A stretch of DNA of 64,000 bases from Acidimicrobiia bacterium (lineage in GTDB: Bacteria; Acidobacteriota; Vicinamibacteria; Vicinamibacterales; CAVVIG01). The stretch spans positions 62,001 to 126,000 of the forward strand of contig VFZL01000007.1 of assembly GCA_016871175.1 (NCBI GenBank). The letters are read 5' to 3'. Positions 17,853-26,494 of the stretch are shown piece after piece. The notes under the pieces were generated by a model, which saw only the letters and a list, made by a program, of their open reading frames with translations, was not told where the DNA came from and made no database searches. How positions within the stretch are numbered: position 1 is the first letter of the stretch; every line of letters begins with the position of its first letter. Position numbers and translations under genes: made by a program.

Positions 17853-19112
17853 TCAGCCCACGACCGAGGACCGCTCGTCCTCAAGCACGCGAATCCGGGC
17901 CTCGCCTTCCCGCAGCATGCGTAGGAATGCGCCGACGATGGCCGGATCGAACTCCGTGCCCGATCGCTCCTCGAGGTACCCGAGGGTCTTCTCCGAGGAC
18001 CAGGCGGCACGATACGGTCGGTTCGTGCGGAGCGCGTCGTACACATCGCAGACGTGGACGAGGCGACTGGCGCGCGCACAGTCTCGTGGGAAGTGCGTCC
18101 TCGGATATCCGCCGCCGTCCAGCATGATGTGGTGTTCGTAGGCCACGACGGCCGCGACGCCCAGATCCTCATCGCTCTGCACGAGGATGCGAGCGCCATC
18201 CACGGGATGCGCTCGCATCACTTCCATTTCCTCGTCGGTCAGTCGACCCGGCTTGGTCAACACGCTGAGCGGAATGCGAACCTTACCGATGTCGTGGAGC
18301 AGACCGGCCACGCCAATCGCCCGGACATCCCGCGGTGCACACTGCAGCGTCTCGGCAAGCCCCATGGCCAGCATAGCCACTTTCAACGAGTGGCGTAGTG
18401 CCCCGACGTCCCCGTCCGCATCGCGTTTCAGCTCACGGGCGATCTGCAGCAGATAGCCGATGATCACCTGATCGTAGGCCACGGTGCGCGGCTGCGCGTC
18501 GATCGCTCGCGCAATCGCGTGGGGCTCCGTGGGAACGTTGGTTAGGTCCTCTGATTCGGCTGCCATCGCTGCTCTGGCGAGCCCGACCCACAGGTCCGCG
18601 CCGCGTCCAACGCGTTCGGTCCCGCTTGGGGAGGTCGTCGAGAGATCTCCGCCGAGCGTCAATCCGTCGAACGACAGCGGATGGAGTCGGAGGTGCGGCC
18701 ACGTCAATGACACCCCGGACCGCTGGCGCCCGAGCGGACCGTGCTGCTCCGGCTCCTGGGAGAGGACGCGAAGCGCCTCGCTGATCTCCTGAGCACTCAC
18801 ACCACGCTCGAAGGACACCGCGCCGAGGTGGTGTCGGTGCAGGCTTTCCGCGAGGCGCCGCAAGACCGGCTGGGCGGGATTCGTCGCCACGCCTTCGATG
18901 ACGAGCTGCCGCCGTGCCACGCCGAACGCAATCTGTCCCCGGTCGACCAGCAGGCCCGCGGCACGCGTCGCCACTCCCATGGCGGCAGGCTCCAGCGAGG
19001 GATGACCGCTCGGATACATGCCGTACTTGTGCAGCGCGATTGAAAGCTCGATGAGAAAATCGCTGTACTCGCGCGAAAGGGCGACGCGATCGTGGCGGGG
19101 CGTGCTAGTCAC
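17853..19112 (-). CDS. HD-GYP domain protein (putative cyclic-di-GMP phosphodiesterase)
   Basis: A protein of about 419 residues. The N-terminal half (from VTSTPRHDRVALSREYSDFL) has no recognised domain; the C-terminal half is an HD-GYP phosphodiesterase domain that would hydrolyse cyclic di-GMP. Seen motifs are GVAGLLHDIGKVRIP (HD metal pair) and EHHIMLDGGGYP. The GYP signature is thus GGGYP, with the rest of the motif poorly matched, which could affect activity. The GTG at 19112 is my choice; an ATG at 19226 would add 38 residues and overlap the upstream winged-helix/FHA gene. No receiver domain is attached. The neighbouring FHA regulator, same strand, may share its transcript. Confidence 0.83.
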   Translation of the reverse strand: MTSTPRHDRVALSREYSDFLIELSIALHKYGMYPSGHPSLEPAAMGVATRAAGLLVDRGQIAFGVARRQLVIEGVATNPAQPVLRRLAESLHRHHLGAVSFERGVSAQEISEALRVLSQEPEQHGPLGRQRSGVSLTWPHLRLHPLSFDGLTLGGDLSTTSPSGTERVGRGADLWVGLARAAMAAESEDLTNVPTEPHAIARAIDAQPRTVAYDQVIIGYLLQIARELKRDADGDVGALRHSLKVAMLAMGLAETLQCAPRDVRAIGVAGLLHDIGKVRIPLSVLTKPGRLTDEEMEVMRAHPVDGARILVQSDEDLGVAAVVAYEHHIMLDGGGYPRTHFPRDCARASRLVHVCDVYDALRTNRPYRAAWSSEKTLGYLEERSGTEFDPAIVGAFLRMLREGEARIRVLEDERSSVVG

Positions 19113-19168
19113 CCACCGCGGAGAGTAAGGCGAGAGCGGTCGCCAGGCAAGCGCAGTCGTCGGCGCGT

Positions 19169-19855
19169 CTACAGCCCCTGGAGCTCGCGGCCGTGGAACG
19201 TTCTCGTGGCTTGTTCGTCCTCGCATTCGAGAGTGACAACGACCGGACCGATGCCGATGCGGGCACCGAACGCGAGGGGGACGCGGCCGGTGATGCGCTG
19301 GCCGTCGACCGTGTAGCCGTTCTTGCTCCCGAGGTCTTCGAGAAACGCCCGGGATCCGATCACCTCGATGCAGGCGTGGCGCCGCCAGACCAGCGGCGAG
19401 TTCAGGAGAACGGCGGCGACCCCTTCCCGCCCCAGGACGGTCGTCCCCGGAGGGAGCGGCAAGCGTCCGTGTTCGCCGACGAGCGCGAGCGCCGTGGGCG
19501 ACGCTTCAACCACCGTGGTACCGGCGGGCGTGATCCCGGGACCGGGCGCCGGTGCGGCCTCGGCCGCAAACGCGTAGCCGAACCGCGGGACGGTGCGGAC
19601 GAAGCGCGAGTGCGATGCGTCGTCGCCGAGCGCCGTGCGGATTTCGGCGACGAGATTGGCGACGTTCGCCTCCAGCACGAACGTGCCTGGCCACAGCGTT
19701 TCCATGATGACCGACTTCGCCACCGCCGCCGGGCGTCGTGCGATGAGGAGCAGCAGAAGCTCGAACGCCCTGGGCGTCAGGTGGATGTCGACCCCGTCCC
19801 GCAGCACTCTGCGGCCGGCATCGTCCACGAGGAAGCGGTCGAATCTCAGGGACAT
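19169..19855 (-). CDS. Winged-helix DNA-binding domain fused to FHA domain
   Basis: A 228-residue regulator with an OmpR/ToxR-type winged helix at residues 1-100 (FLVDDAGRRVLRDGVDIHLT, PRAFELLLLLIARRPAAVAK, FVRTVPRFGYAFAAE) and a forkhead-associated domain at about 125-215 (GTTVLGREGVAAVLLNSPLV, RRHACIEV, LEDLGSKNGYTVDGQRI). FHA domains read phosphothreonine, so this protein probably couples a Ser/Thr kinase signal directly to promoter binding. The kinase partner is not adjacent; a truncated Ser/Thr kinase lies at 39936-40904. Three TCCTAG boxes lie directly upstream (19863-19903) and could be its own operator. The gene is intact. Confidence 0.88.
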   Translation of the reverse strand: MSLRFDRFLVDDAGRRVLRDGVDIHLTPRAFELLLLLIARRPAAVAKSVIMETLWPGTFVLEANVANLVAEIRTALGDDASHSRFVRTVPRFGYAFAAEAAPAPGPGITPAGTTVVEASPTALALVGEHGRLPLPPGTTVLGREGVAAVLLNSPLVWRRHACIEVIGSRAFLEDLGSKNGYTVDGQRITGRVPLAFGARIGIGPVVVTLECEDEQATRTFHGRELQGL

Positions 19856-19862
19856 GTCCTGA

Positions 19863-19903
19863 TCCTAGGGAAAAGGTGCGCGACTCCTAGGGTACGGCTA
19901 GGA
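19863..19903. promoter_or_regulatory. Repeated TCCTAG boxes, candidate operator
   Basis: TCCTAGGG occurs at 19863-19870 and again at 19885-19892, 22 bases (about two helical turns) apart, and the inverted form CTAGGA occurs at 19898-19903. They lie 8 to 48 bases upstream of the winged-helix/FHA start codon. Spacing on one helix face is typical of OmpR-like winged-helix binding, so autoregulation is plausible. This is inference from pattern only. Confidence 0.4.
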
Positions 19904-20277
19904 CTCGCAGTCCGGAGGGGGGCTAGCATCTCCGCATGGTGTTCGAGGAGCCCCGCAAGCATGGCGTCGTGAACGAAAACACGGCCTCGCGACGGGACAT
20001 AACGCGCAATTCGGATGATACCGAAAACGCCGGCAACGTGTCCTCTGCAGGGGCGGCTCGTCCGACTTCGAACACCAGGTCCAGACTGCGCAAAGCGTTC
20101 CTGGAGCGTGCTCGTCAGCTCGGTCGTTCGGTCAATGACCCGGAAGGCGAAGCTGGAGAAGCCTGGCCACTGGTCTCGAGCACGGTCCCGGTGATCTGGA
20201 CCGCACGCCACGATCGGCGCGATCGGCGCAACCGTACTAACTCAGTCGCAACCACGAAGAATCCCCCGAGGTATCCC

Positions 20278-20463
20278 ATGTTGCCCGCGTCAATGACGGC
20301 TCTCAACCTGTTCGCGATGCTGGAGAGCCTGAACGTACCTGAGCCGCTCTGGATCGCCGTGTGGGGTCTTGGGCTCTTCGGGGCGTCGATGCTGTGCCGC
20401 TCCCTCAGCGACCGGAGGGGCCCGTTGTCCCGCCACGGTTCCACGGCTGCCGGTCGGGCCTGA
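20278..20463 (+). CDS. Small membrane peptide with PEP-CTERM-like sorting signal (tentative)
   Basis: A possible 61-residue protein whose central part reads LNVPEPLWIAVWGLGLFGAS and then MLCRSLSDRR. A VPEP box followed by about 16 hydrophobic residues and a basic cluster is the layout of PEP-CTERM signals that target exported proteins to exosortase. Unlike a real PEP-CTERM substrate, no signal peptide or mature domain precedes it; an open frame runs upstream to 19936 but its protein looks random. A CGAGG sequence precedes the ATG. It lies 330 bases upstream of an O-antigen-ligase-like gene. Either a small conserved membrane peptide, a remnant of a larger exported protein, or chance. Confidence 0.35.
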   Translation: MLPASMTALNLFAMLESLNVPEPLWIAVWGLGLFGASMLCRSLSDRRGPLSRHGSTAAGRA

Positions 20464-20790
20464 CACCGGCGAGCGCCGGGGCGGCCGACGACGAGGAATG
20501 GGCCAAGCCAATTCGCATTGCGCCCGAGCGCGATGGATGCTGGGCGCGGCCGCGAATCTTGACGGGCAGGTTTCCTTCACGACGGCTTCAACTTTGTTCC
20601 GGCCAGGTGCCGTCGATCCGTTCGTCGAATCGCGGGCCTCCAACGCTTTTCCAAACTCATCACCATCGTCCGCGCAACCGAGCCTCGACCGCAGACAATG
20701 GAGACTGGCCCGGATGCGCGGCATCTCGGGCAGCAGACCGCACGCCGGAGCGTGACCGTCATCCTGTCTGCTATAATCCGCGAATGAATC
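20464..20790. promoter_or_regulatory. Intergenic stretch with TATAAT box before O-antigen ligase
   Basis: No gene is evident in these 327 bases. A perfect minus-10 hexamer TATAAT lies at 20772-20777, only 13 bases before the GTG at 20791, with no good minus-35 match at normal spacing. If used, the transcript would start close to position 20784 and be nearly leaderless. A mini-ORF ATG at 20784 encodes five codons only. Confidence 0.4.
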
Positions 20791-22800
20791 GTGGTCGTTG
20801 AGCGCGGCGTCAAGCTGGCGGTCGTCATGGGCGCCGTCGCCCTGCTGGCTGCCCAGCCCGTGATCGGCCGCGGTTGGTCCGGAATGACTGTCGCCGGGAC
20901 CAGTCTCTTCCTCCTCTTTGCGCTGCTCGGGTGGGTTGATCGTCGAGCCATTGCCGTCGTCCTCGCGTCGAGCTGCTTCGTACCACCGCTCGTCTGGTTC
21001 ACACTCGAAACGTTCAACATTCAGTTCTGGATTCTGTGGATGGCTGCGCTCCTCGGGGCCATGCTGCCCGATCTGCTCACAACCGGCTGGCACGTCGGGC
21101 CGCGCTACCGAGTGCCATTGATCATGGCCGCACTGGCCGTCGTGGTCGCGACGCCGATCGTGGTCGCGCGCGAGATCGACTTCAACCCTGCCTTACTAGG
21201 CGACAATCCGTACGCCGTTCTCAGCGGCCTGCCGTGGCACGCCGCGGGGTGGGTGATTCACGTGGGGGCGACCACTCTCATCGGCATTCTGTGGTTCGAT
21301 TGGCTGACGGGTGCACCGGACATCAACGTTGACGCGACCTGCGTACGGCCGCTGGTGCTGAGCGTTGGCGTATCCGCACTGGTGGCTGTCTACCAGATGT
21401 TCGTCGACGTCACCTTTCTCAACGAGACCGTGTATGGCGCACAGGGGCGTGCCGGGGGCGCACTGTTCGATGCCAATGTGGCTGGAACACTCTCGGCCAT
21501 GGCGATCGGCTTCACGTGCTTCCTGGCGGATCGGACACCGCGACGTCCCCAATGGCTCGTGCTGGTGCCGCTTTTCGCCATGGCGGTGTTGGCGTCAGGG
21601 TCCCGCACCGCTGCGGGCGCCGCTCTGGTGGTGTCCATCGTCAGTGGACTCACCCTGAGACATTGGTGGGGAGGCACGGCCCCGAAACCTGCCGTGCTTC
21701 CCTCCGAAGCGGCGGGACTCGTCGCTGCACAGGTTGCCGGATCCCACAGGTCTCGCCGGATGTTGGGGATCGCGATAAGCAGCGCGATACTGATCGCGCT
21801 GATCGCGGTCAGCGGGCTCGACACCAATACGGTTGGGCCCCTTCAGCGCTTCATCCCCATGCTGCAGAGTCCGAGCGGTCAACTGCCGACGGATCTCTTG
21901 GCTGAGTTGTGGCGACGGAACGGATACGGCACTGCATCGACGTACCTGATCGGCGAGTTTCCGTGGGCCGGCATCGGAATCGGCAGCTTCCACCTGTTCG
22001 GCCCTCAACTATCTCCGGTGGGCGCACTGCCGCCCGACAACGCCCAGAATTGGCTGCGACACCAGCTGGTCGAAATGGGTGTACTCGGCGGCGTGGGCTG
22101 GGTGCTCTTCGCGGCGGCGTTCACAGGTTTCGTCGCCACTAGCCGACGAGCCGTTGACCGCCGATTGGCCCACCTCCGCGGTGTCGTGCTCGCCTTTGCG
22201 GTTGTCTTGCTCTTCGGTCTCCCTACCCAGGAAGTGGTAGCTGCCGTGACGCTATGGACCGCCATTGCGCTGCTCGCGCGATCGCATCCAGACCTCGCGT
22301 GTCGCACAGCCATCTCCAAGCGGGCGCTGGTCGGAGTACTCTTGGTGACGGCCGCCTTTGGCGCGGTCACGTGGCACACCGCGCAGACGCGATTGCGCGT
22401 CCCGATGCGAGCCCGCCAGATCGGATGGCCCTACTCGTACGGCTTCTACGGCCCGGAGCCCGACGGCGCAGGCGGCACCGTGCGCTGGATGGCCAGACGC
22501 GCGACTGCGCTCATCGACGCGGAAGGGCCATTCCTGCGCGTTTCAGTTCGGGCGCCGCTGCCCAATGTCGAGCGCGATCCGGTCGAGCTCAAGATCTGGT
22601 TCGAGAATCATCTGGTCCTGCGCACGCGAGTGTCATCGGGCGAACCGGTCGTGACGACGGTGCCGGTGCCGAAAAGCGTGCAGCACGCGCTGCTTGACAT
22701 CCACGTGAGCCGAACGGTGCGGCCGCGCGATGTCGACGGAACCCCGGACGACCGCGACCTGGGAGCGCTTGTCGCGTGGAGCTTCGCGAACAAGCCGTGA
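20791..22800 (+). CDS. O-antigen ligase/polymerase family membrane protein (Wzy_C type)
   Basis: A 669-residue polytopic membrane protein with roughly a dozen hydrophobic segments in residues 1-540. The Wzy_C/O-antigen-ligase hallmark is AVLASGSRTAAGAALVVSI on a membrane segment, followed by a large periplasmic loop (residues about 345-425, LWRRNGYGTASTYLIGEFPW, NAQNWLRHQLVEMGVLGGVG). These proteins transfer or polymerise undecaprenyl-linked glycans at the outer face of the inner membrane. A C-terminal soluble part (residues about 550-669) with beta-strand character has no recognised domain. The GTG start follows a TATAAT box. No other polysaccharide genes are adjacent except the distant ArnT-like gene, so the glycan is unknown. 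Confidence 0.8.
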   Translation: MVVERGVKLAVVMGAVALLAAQPVIGRGWSGMTVAGTSLFLLFALLGWVDRRAIAVVLASSCFVPPLVWFTLETFNIQFWILWMAALLGAMLPDLLTTGWHVGPRYRVPLIMAALAVVVATPIVVAREIDFNPALLGDNPYAVLSGLPWHAAGWVIHVGATTLIGILWFDWLTGAPDINVDATCVRPLVLSVGVSALVAVYQMFVDVTFLNETVYGAQGRAGGALFDANVAGTLSAMAIGFTCFLADRTPRRPQWLVLVPLFAMAVLASGSRTAAGAALVVSIVSGLTLRHWWGGTAPKPAVLPSEAAGLVAAQVAGSHRSRRMLGIAISSAILIALIAVSGLDTNTVGPLQRFIPMLQSPSGQLPTDLLAELWRRNGYGTASTYLIGEFPWAGIGIGSFHLFGPQLSPVGALPPDNAQNWLRHQLVEMGVLGGVGWVLFAAAFTGFVATSRRAVDRRLAHLRGVVLAFAVVLLFGLPTQEVVAAVTLWTAIALLARSHPDLACRTAISKRALVGVLLVTAAFGAVTWHTAQTRLRVPMRARQIGWPYSYGFYGPEPDGAGGTVRWMARRATALIDAEGPFLRVSVRAPLPNVERDPVELKIWFENHLVLRTRVSSGEPVVTTVPVPKSVQHALLDIHVSRTVRPRDVDGTPDDRDLGALVAWSFANKP

Positions 22801-22828
22801 GCGCCGGCTCGACTGGAGCGCGGACCCT

Positions 22829-24021
22829 TCACGCAAAGAACGTCAGGTACACCCGCTCGAGCACGACCGCGTTGAGCAGGGCGACGTACGTCCCGAGGAC
22901 ATAGCCGAGAATCGCAAGCATGACACCGACCGTGGCGAGCGATGGATGAAACGCGCTCGCCACGATCGGAGCCGAGGCGGCGGCGCCGATGTTGGCTTGC
23001 GAGCCCACCGCGAGGAAGAAGATGCGGGCTTTGATGATCCGCCGAAGCACCAGCATGAAGACCGCGTGGAAGATCATCCAGACCGTCCCCACGGCGACGA
23101 GCGCGGGCGCGTTCACGATCTCGCGGAAGTTCCCTTGCGCACCGACGGTCGCAATCAGCATGTACAAGAACGCCGAGCCCAGCGCACTCGCGCCCGCCCC
23201 TTCCAGATTGCGCGCGGGTGTAAACGACAAGGCGACGCCGACGGCGGTCATGAGGATCACGACCCACGTGAATCCGTTGATGATCGTGCCGATGTCGGGA
23301 CGCTGTGAGGCGATGGCGTGACAGAACGCGGTGCCGCCAATCGACAGCGCGCCCAGCTTGATGAGGTCCGGACCGGTCACCGGCCTGACGATCTGGAGTT
23401 GATAGGCTTCGATCTTTCGGCGCACGATGTCGATGGCGCTTCGGTCGGCGCCGATCTTCTCGTCGAGCGCACGCTCTCGGCCACCAAACCAGAGCAGGAT
23501 GGCCATCCACGCGCTGGCGACCGCGACGTCCACAACCACCATGAGCCCCATCACGGTCTGCGAAGCGCGAAGGCTCTCCCCCACGGCCACGAAGTTGGCG
23601 CCGCCTCCGATCCACGATCCGCAGAGCGCCGCGATCCCTCGCCAGGCCTGGTCGTGCAGGTCGCTCGGGATGAGCCAACCGACCGTTGAGTAGGCCACGA
23701 TCGAGCCCAAGAACACGCTGGTCGTCGCGCCGAAGAACATGTACATCACCTTCGGGCCCAGCTGGATGATCGCCGGGATGTCCACCGACAGCGTCAGGAG
23801 CAACAGGCTGGCGGGCAACAGGACGCGCCTGATAAACGTGTACGCGGGCGACTCGAGTGGCAGGACGCCGGTATTCGAAAGGAGTGTCGGGACGAAATAG
23901 GCGAACACGATGAGGGGATGACCGTGAACAGTGCGCTCAATCTTGGCTGTGAGGAAGCCCAGTAGAGGGCGGCGAGGATCGTCAGCAACGCGCCCGCAAC
24001 CGCGACGGGGTCCTGAATCAT
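22829..24021 (-). pseudogene. DUF819 family membrane transporter, frameshifted near N-terminus
   Basis: DUF819 (YjcL-like) proteins are polytopic membrane proteins, probably transporters. The N-terminal part starts at the ATG at 24021 (MIQDPVAVAGALLTILAALY, then LSALFTVIP) in one frame; the rest (LIVFAYFVPTLLSNTGVLP onward, with SWIGGGANFVAVGE and SQANIGAAASAPIVASA) continues in another frame to 22829. The two meet at a run of four G on the + strand (23914-23917); one more base there would restore a protein of about 397 residues, the usual family length. The break is either a sequencing error in a short homopolymer or a recent null mutation, since no other damage is seen. Confidence 0.82.
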
Positions 24022-24047
24022 CCGCACATCCTACCGCTGTCGAGAGC

Positions 24048-25043
24048 TCAGATCGGCGGCCGCTTGCGGCCGGCGACGATCTCGGGATCCACCACGCGGA
24101 TCGGCTCGCCATTCAGCCACGCGTCGATGTTGTCCAGGCTATCCCGGTAGAAGCTGCGCATGACCTGCTCCGTGACGAAGCCCATATGGGGCGAGAGGAC
24201 GACGTTCGGCAACTGGCGCAGCGGGTGGTCCGGAGGGAGTGGCTCGATGTCGAAGACGTCCAAGCCCGCGCGCAAGATGCGCCCGCCACGCAGGACTTCG
24301 ATCAACGCGGCTTCGTCAACGATTGGACCACGCGAGGTGTTGATGAAGACGGCCCCCGGCTTCATGACCGCGAACTGACCGCGCCCGATCAGACCACGTG
24401 TGCGGTCCGACAAACGCTGATGGATCGTGACGACATCGGATCGACGGAGCAGCGCTTCCAGGCTGTCGGTGCGCGTGGCGCCGTGCTGCGCGGCTTTCGC
24501 CACCGTCAGATTCTGGCTCCAGGCCAGCACCTCCATCTTGAACGCGTTCGCCATCTCCGCGACGCGCGTGCCGAAGTTACCAAATCCGATCACACCAAGC
24601 GTGCGGCCGCACAATCCGCGGCCGTAGCCGTTCTGCCATCGGCCGCCGCGCATGCCCGCATCGTTGGACGGGATGTCGCGCATCGTCGCAAGGATCAGGG
24701 CCCAGACGAACTCTGTGTGTTCCTCCAAGGCGCTGGGCGGTACACCCGTGGTGCTCATGACCACGCCTCGCTGAGCCGCGGCTTCGCCGTCCAGGGCAAG
24801 ATTGGTCCCGCCCGTGTAGGTGAGGAACTTGAGATTCGGCAACGCGTCGAGGACGGCGCGCGGGAACGGTGTGCGATCGCGCATCAGACACAGAATGTCG
24901 AAGGGCGCGAGACGGTCCGCGATGGCGGCCTCGGGGATCGGATCGTGGAAGACCGTCACCTCGGCGCGTCCGGCCAGCCGTCCCCAGTCAGCGAGTGTGC
25001 GTGCACAGTCCAGGTAATCGTCAAGAATCGCGATCTTTCGCAC
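24048..25043 (-). CDS. D-isomer-specific 2-hydroxyacid dehydrogenase
   Basis: A 331-residue NAD(P)-dependent oxidoreductase of the phosphoglycerate/glycerate dehydrogenase type. The Rossmann motif is GVIGFGNFGTRVA; catalytic residues are Arg in NTSRGPIVDEAAL, Glu in FDIEPLPPDHP and His in LSPHMGFVTEQ. The N-terminal VRKIAILDDYLDCARTLADW fits the sub-group often annotated as hydroxyacid dehydrogenase/phosphoglycerate dehydrogenase-like, without the ACT domain of biosynthetic SerA, so a broad 2-oxoacid or glycerate reductase is likely. I place the start at the GTG at 25043; upstream codons to 25136 carry no family similarity. It lies just upstream of the DUF819 gene on the same strand and may be co-transcribed with it. 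Confidence 0.87.
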   Translation of the reverse strand: MRKIAILDDYLDCARTLADWGRLAGRAEVTVFHDPIPEAAIADRLAPFDILCLMRDRTPFPRAVLDALPNLKFLTYTGGTNLALDGEAAAQRGVVMSTTGVPPSALEEHTEFVWALILATMRDIPSNDAGMRGGRWQNGYGRGLCGRTLGVIGFGNFGTRVAEMANAFKMEVLAWSQNLTVAKAAQHGATRTDSLEALLRRSDVVTIHQRLSDRTRGLIGRGQFAVMKPGAVFINTSRGPIVDEAALIEVLRGGRILRAGLDVFDIEPLPPDHPLRQLPNVVLSPHMGFVTEQVMRSFYRDSLDNIDAWLNGEPIRVVDPEIVAGRKRPPI

Positions 25044-25229
25044 GTGTCGTTCTCCGTTCCTGTATGCCAACGGCCGGGCCCGGAAAGCGAACAGTGGAAA
25101 AGGAGTCGAGGCCCTGACCCACGCATACGATCGCATGGACTGGGGATGCGTGACGAGGTTCAGGCTCAGGGGTGGGGGACACGATGTGCCCAGGTCGACG
25201 TGGAGCGCCGAGCGTGAGTCAGTTCGTGG

Positions 25230-25739
25230 TCATCTCGCGGCAGTACCCGCTCCTCGGCCACCGGCGTGGTGGCCCATTGGCGTGGGGACCGCCGCCTGTT
25301 CGCTCACCTGGCGGGTCACTCGGTGGCGGAAGTCGAACATGCGCTCCAGCTTCCGTCGCACGAACCATCCGGCGAGCCACTGCCCTAACCGGCCCATCGG
25401 CAGCTCGTACTCCACCTCGTCACGAAGGAGAGTGCCGCCATGTCCGTCGTCGAGGATGCGATGACGGTGATGCCATTTGGCGAAGGGACCCGATTCCTGA
25501 ATGTCGGCAAACAGGTGAGGCGGCTCGTACTCGGTGTGCACCGCGACCCAGCGTATCGGAACAATCCACAGCTGCCCGGCGAGGACCACTCTGCTCCCTG
25601 GTCGCAGCGAGCCGGTGGACTCGATCACCCGCATGTTGTCCCAAGGCGGGATCAACATCGGCAAGGCATCGGGACTCTCGTGAAAGCCAAAGACCACCTG
25701 CGGCGTCGCGTTGATTCGGCTTTCCTTGACGTATCGCAT
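25230..25739 (-). CDS. SRPBCC (START-like) ligand-binding family protein
   Basis: A 169-residue cytosolic protein of the SRPBCC superfamily, seen in the typical opening MRYVKESRINATPQVVFGFH (strand, then helix), the WIVPIRWVAVHTEYEPPHLF strand and FRHRVTRQV-like C-terminal helix. Members bind hydrophobic ligands or act as aromatase/cyclase-like proteins. The sub-family with GPFAKWHHRHRILDDGHGGT and LLRDEVEYELP is commonly found beside SDR/DUF2867 oxidoreductases; here such a gene is 3 kb away at 28621. No catalytic residue can be named. Confidence 0.8.
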   Translation of the reverse strand: MRYVKESRINATPQVVFGFHESPDALPMLIPPWDNMRVIESTGSLRPGSRVVLAGQLWIVPIRWVAVHTEYEPPHLFADIQESGPFAKWHHRHRILDDGHGGTLLRDEVEYELPMGRLGQWLAGWFVRRKLERMFDFRHRVTRQVSEQAAVPTPMGHHAGGRGAGTAAR

Positions 25740-25825
25740 AAAACTACTCTCCGCACGCAGGGTCCGCGTCGACGCGGACTCTGCGGCGGCATCTATCTGT
25801 CATCGCGTTGGCTTGCGCTCGCGCA

Positions 25826-26326
25826 CTACTTCGGAAGCACTACTGTATCGATGACGTGAATCACGCCATTGCTCGCGACGATGTCCGCTTTGGTGACAGT
25901 GGCATTGTCCACCATGACCTTGCCGCCCATCGCGTGAATCGAGAGCGGCGCACCATTGACCGTCTTCGCAGACGGCAGCTTGGTCACCTCGGCAGCCATC
26001 ACGGTGCCAGGCACCATGTGATACGTCAGCACCGCCACCAGCTTCGCCTTGTTTTCTGGCTTGAGGAGGTTCTCCACGGTCCCGGCCGGCAGCTTGGCAA
26101 ACGCTTCGTCAGTCGGAGCGAAGACCGTGAAGGGGCCAGCGCCCTTCAAGGTACCCACTAGGCCAGCGGCCTCAATCGCAGCCGCGAGGGTTTTGAACGT
26201 GCCGGCGGAGACCGCCGTATCGACGATGTCCTTCGACGAGGTCTGGGCGTGGACCGCGGCAACAAGTGCCACAGCCAACAGCGGAGCCGCCACGAAGATT
26301 CGGAAGGCAACAGGGAAGAGATGCAT
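25826..26326 (-). CDS. Exported fasciclin (FAS1) domain protein
   Basis: A 166-residue exported protein: signal peptide [20 protein letters not shown] ending VHAQ, then one FAS1 domain. Both FAS1 boxes are clear: H1 as [17 protein letters not shown] and H2 as [15 protein letters not shown], with the central YH motif in [14 protein letters not shown]1 domains mediate adhesion or carbohydrate/protein contact at the cell surface. The start is the ATG at 26326, preceded by AAGGAG at a good spacing; upstream codons to 26383 are non-coding. It is divergent from the XRE-cupin regulator at 26495, from which it is separated by an AT-rich control region, so that regulator may control it. A second FAS1 gene lies at 30310-30857. 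Confidence 0.9.
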   Translation of the reverse strand: MHLFPVAFRIFVAAPLLAVALVAAVHAQTSSKDIVDTAVSAGTFKTLAAAIEAAGLVGTLKGAGPFTVFAPTDEAFAKLPAGTVENLLKPENKAKLVAVLTYHMVPGTVMAAEVTKLPSAKTVNGAPLSIHAMGGKVMVDNATVTKADIVASNGVIHVIDTVVLPK

Positions 26327-26384
26327 GTATGAGTGCTCCTTGTCTCCGAGCGGCGCTGTATGCGACCGCTCTTTGGTTATCATA

Positions 26385-26412
26385 TTGAGATATTTGTGTG
26401 CTTTAAGATAAA
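26385..26412 (+). promoter_or_regulatory. AT-rich promoter of XRE-cupin gene
   Basis: TTGAGA at 26385-26390 and GATAAA at 26407-26412, 16 bases apart, form a plausible sigma-70 promoter reading towards the XRE-cupin gene. The 26370-26415 stretch is strikingly AT-rich for this genome and includes GTGTGCTTT, a word also present in the AT-rich region upstream of the second XRE-cupin gene (34141-34149). Confidence 0.5.
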
Positions 26413-26494
26413 ATCGAGGCAGAGTCCGGTCGTGTGACGCACAAGAGAGAAAAGTGAAAGAACTTGCCTTTCAGGACAACACACGGGAGGACAT

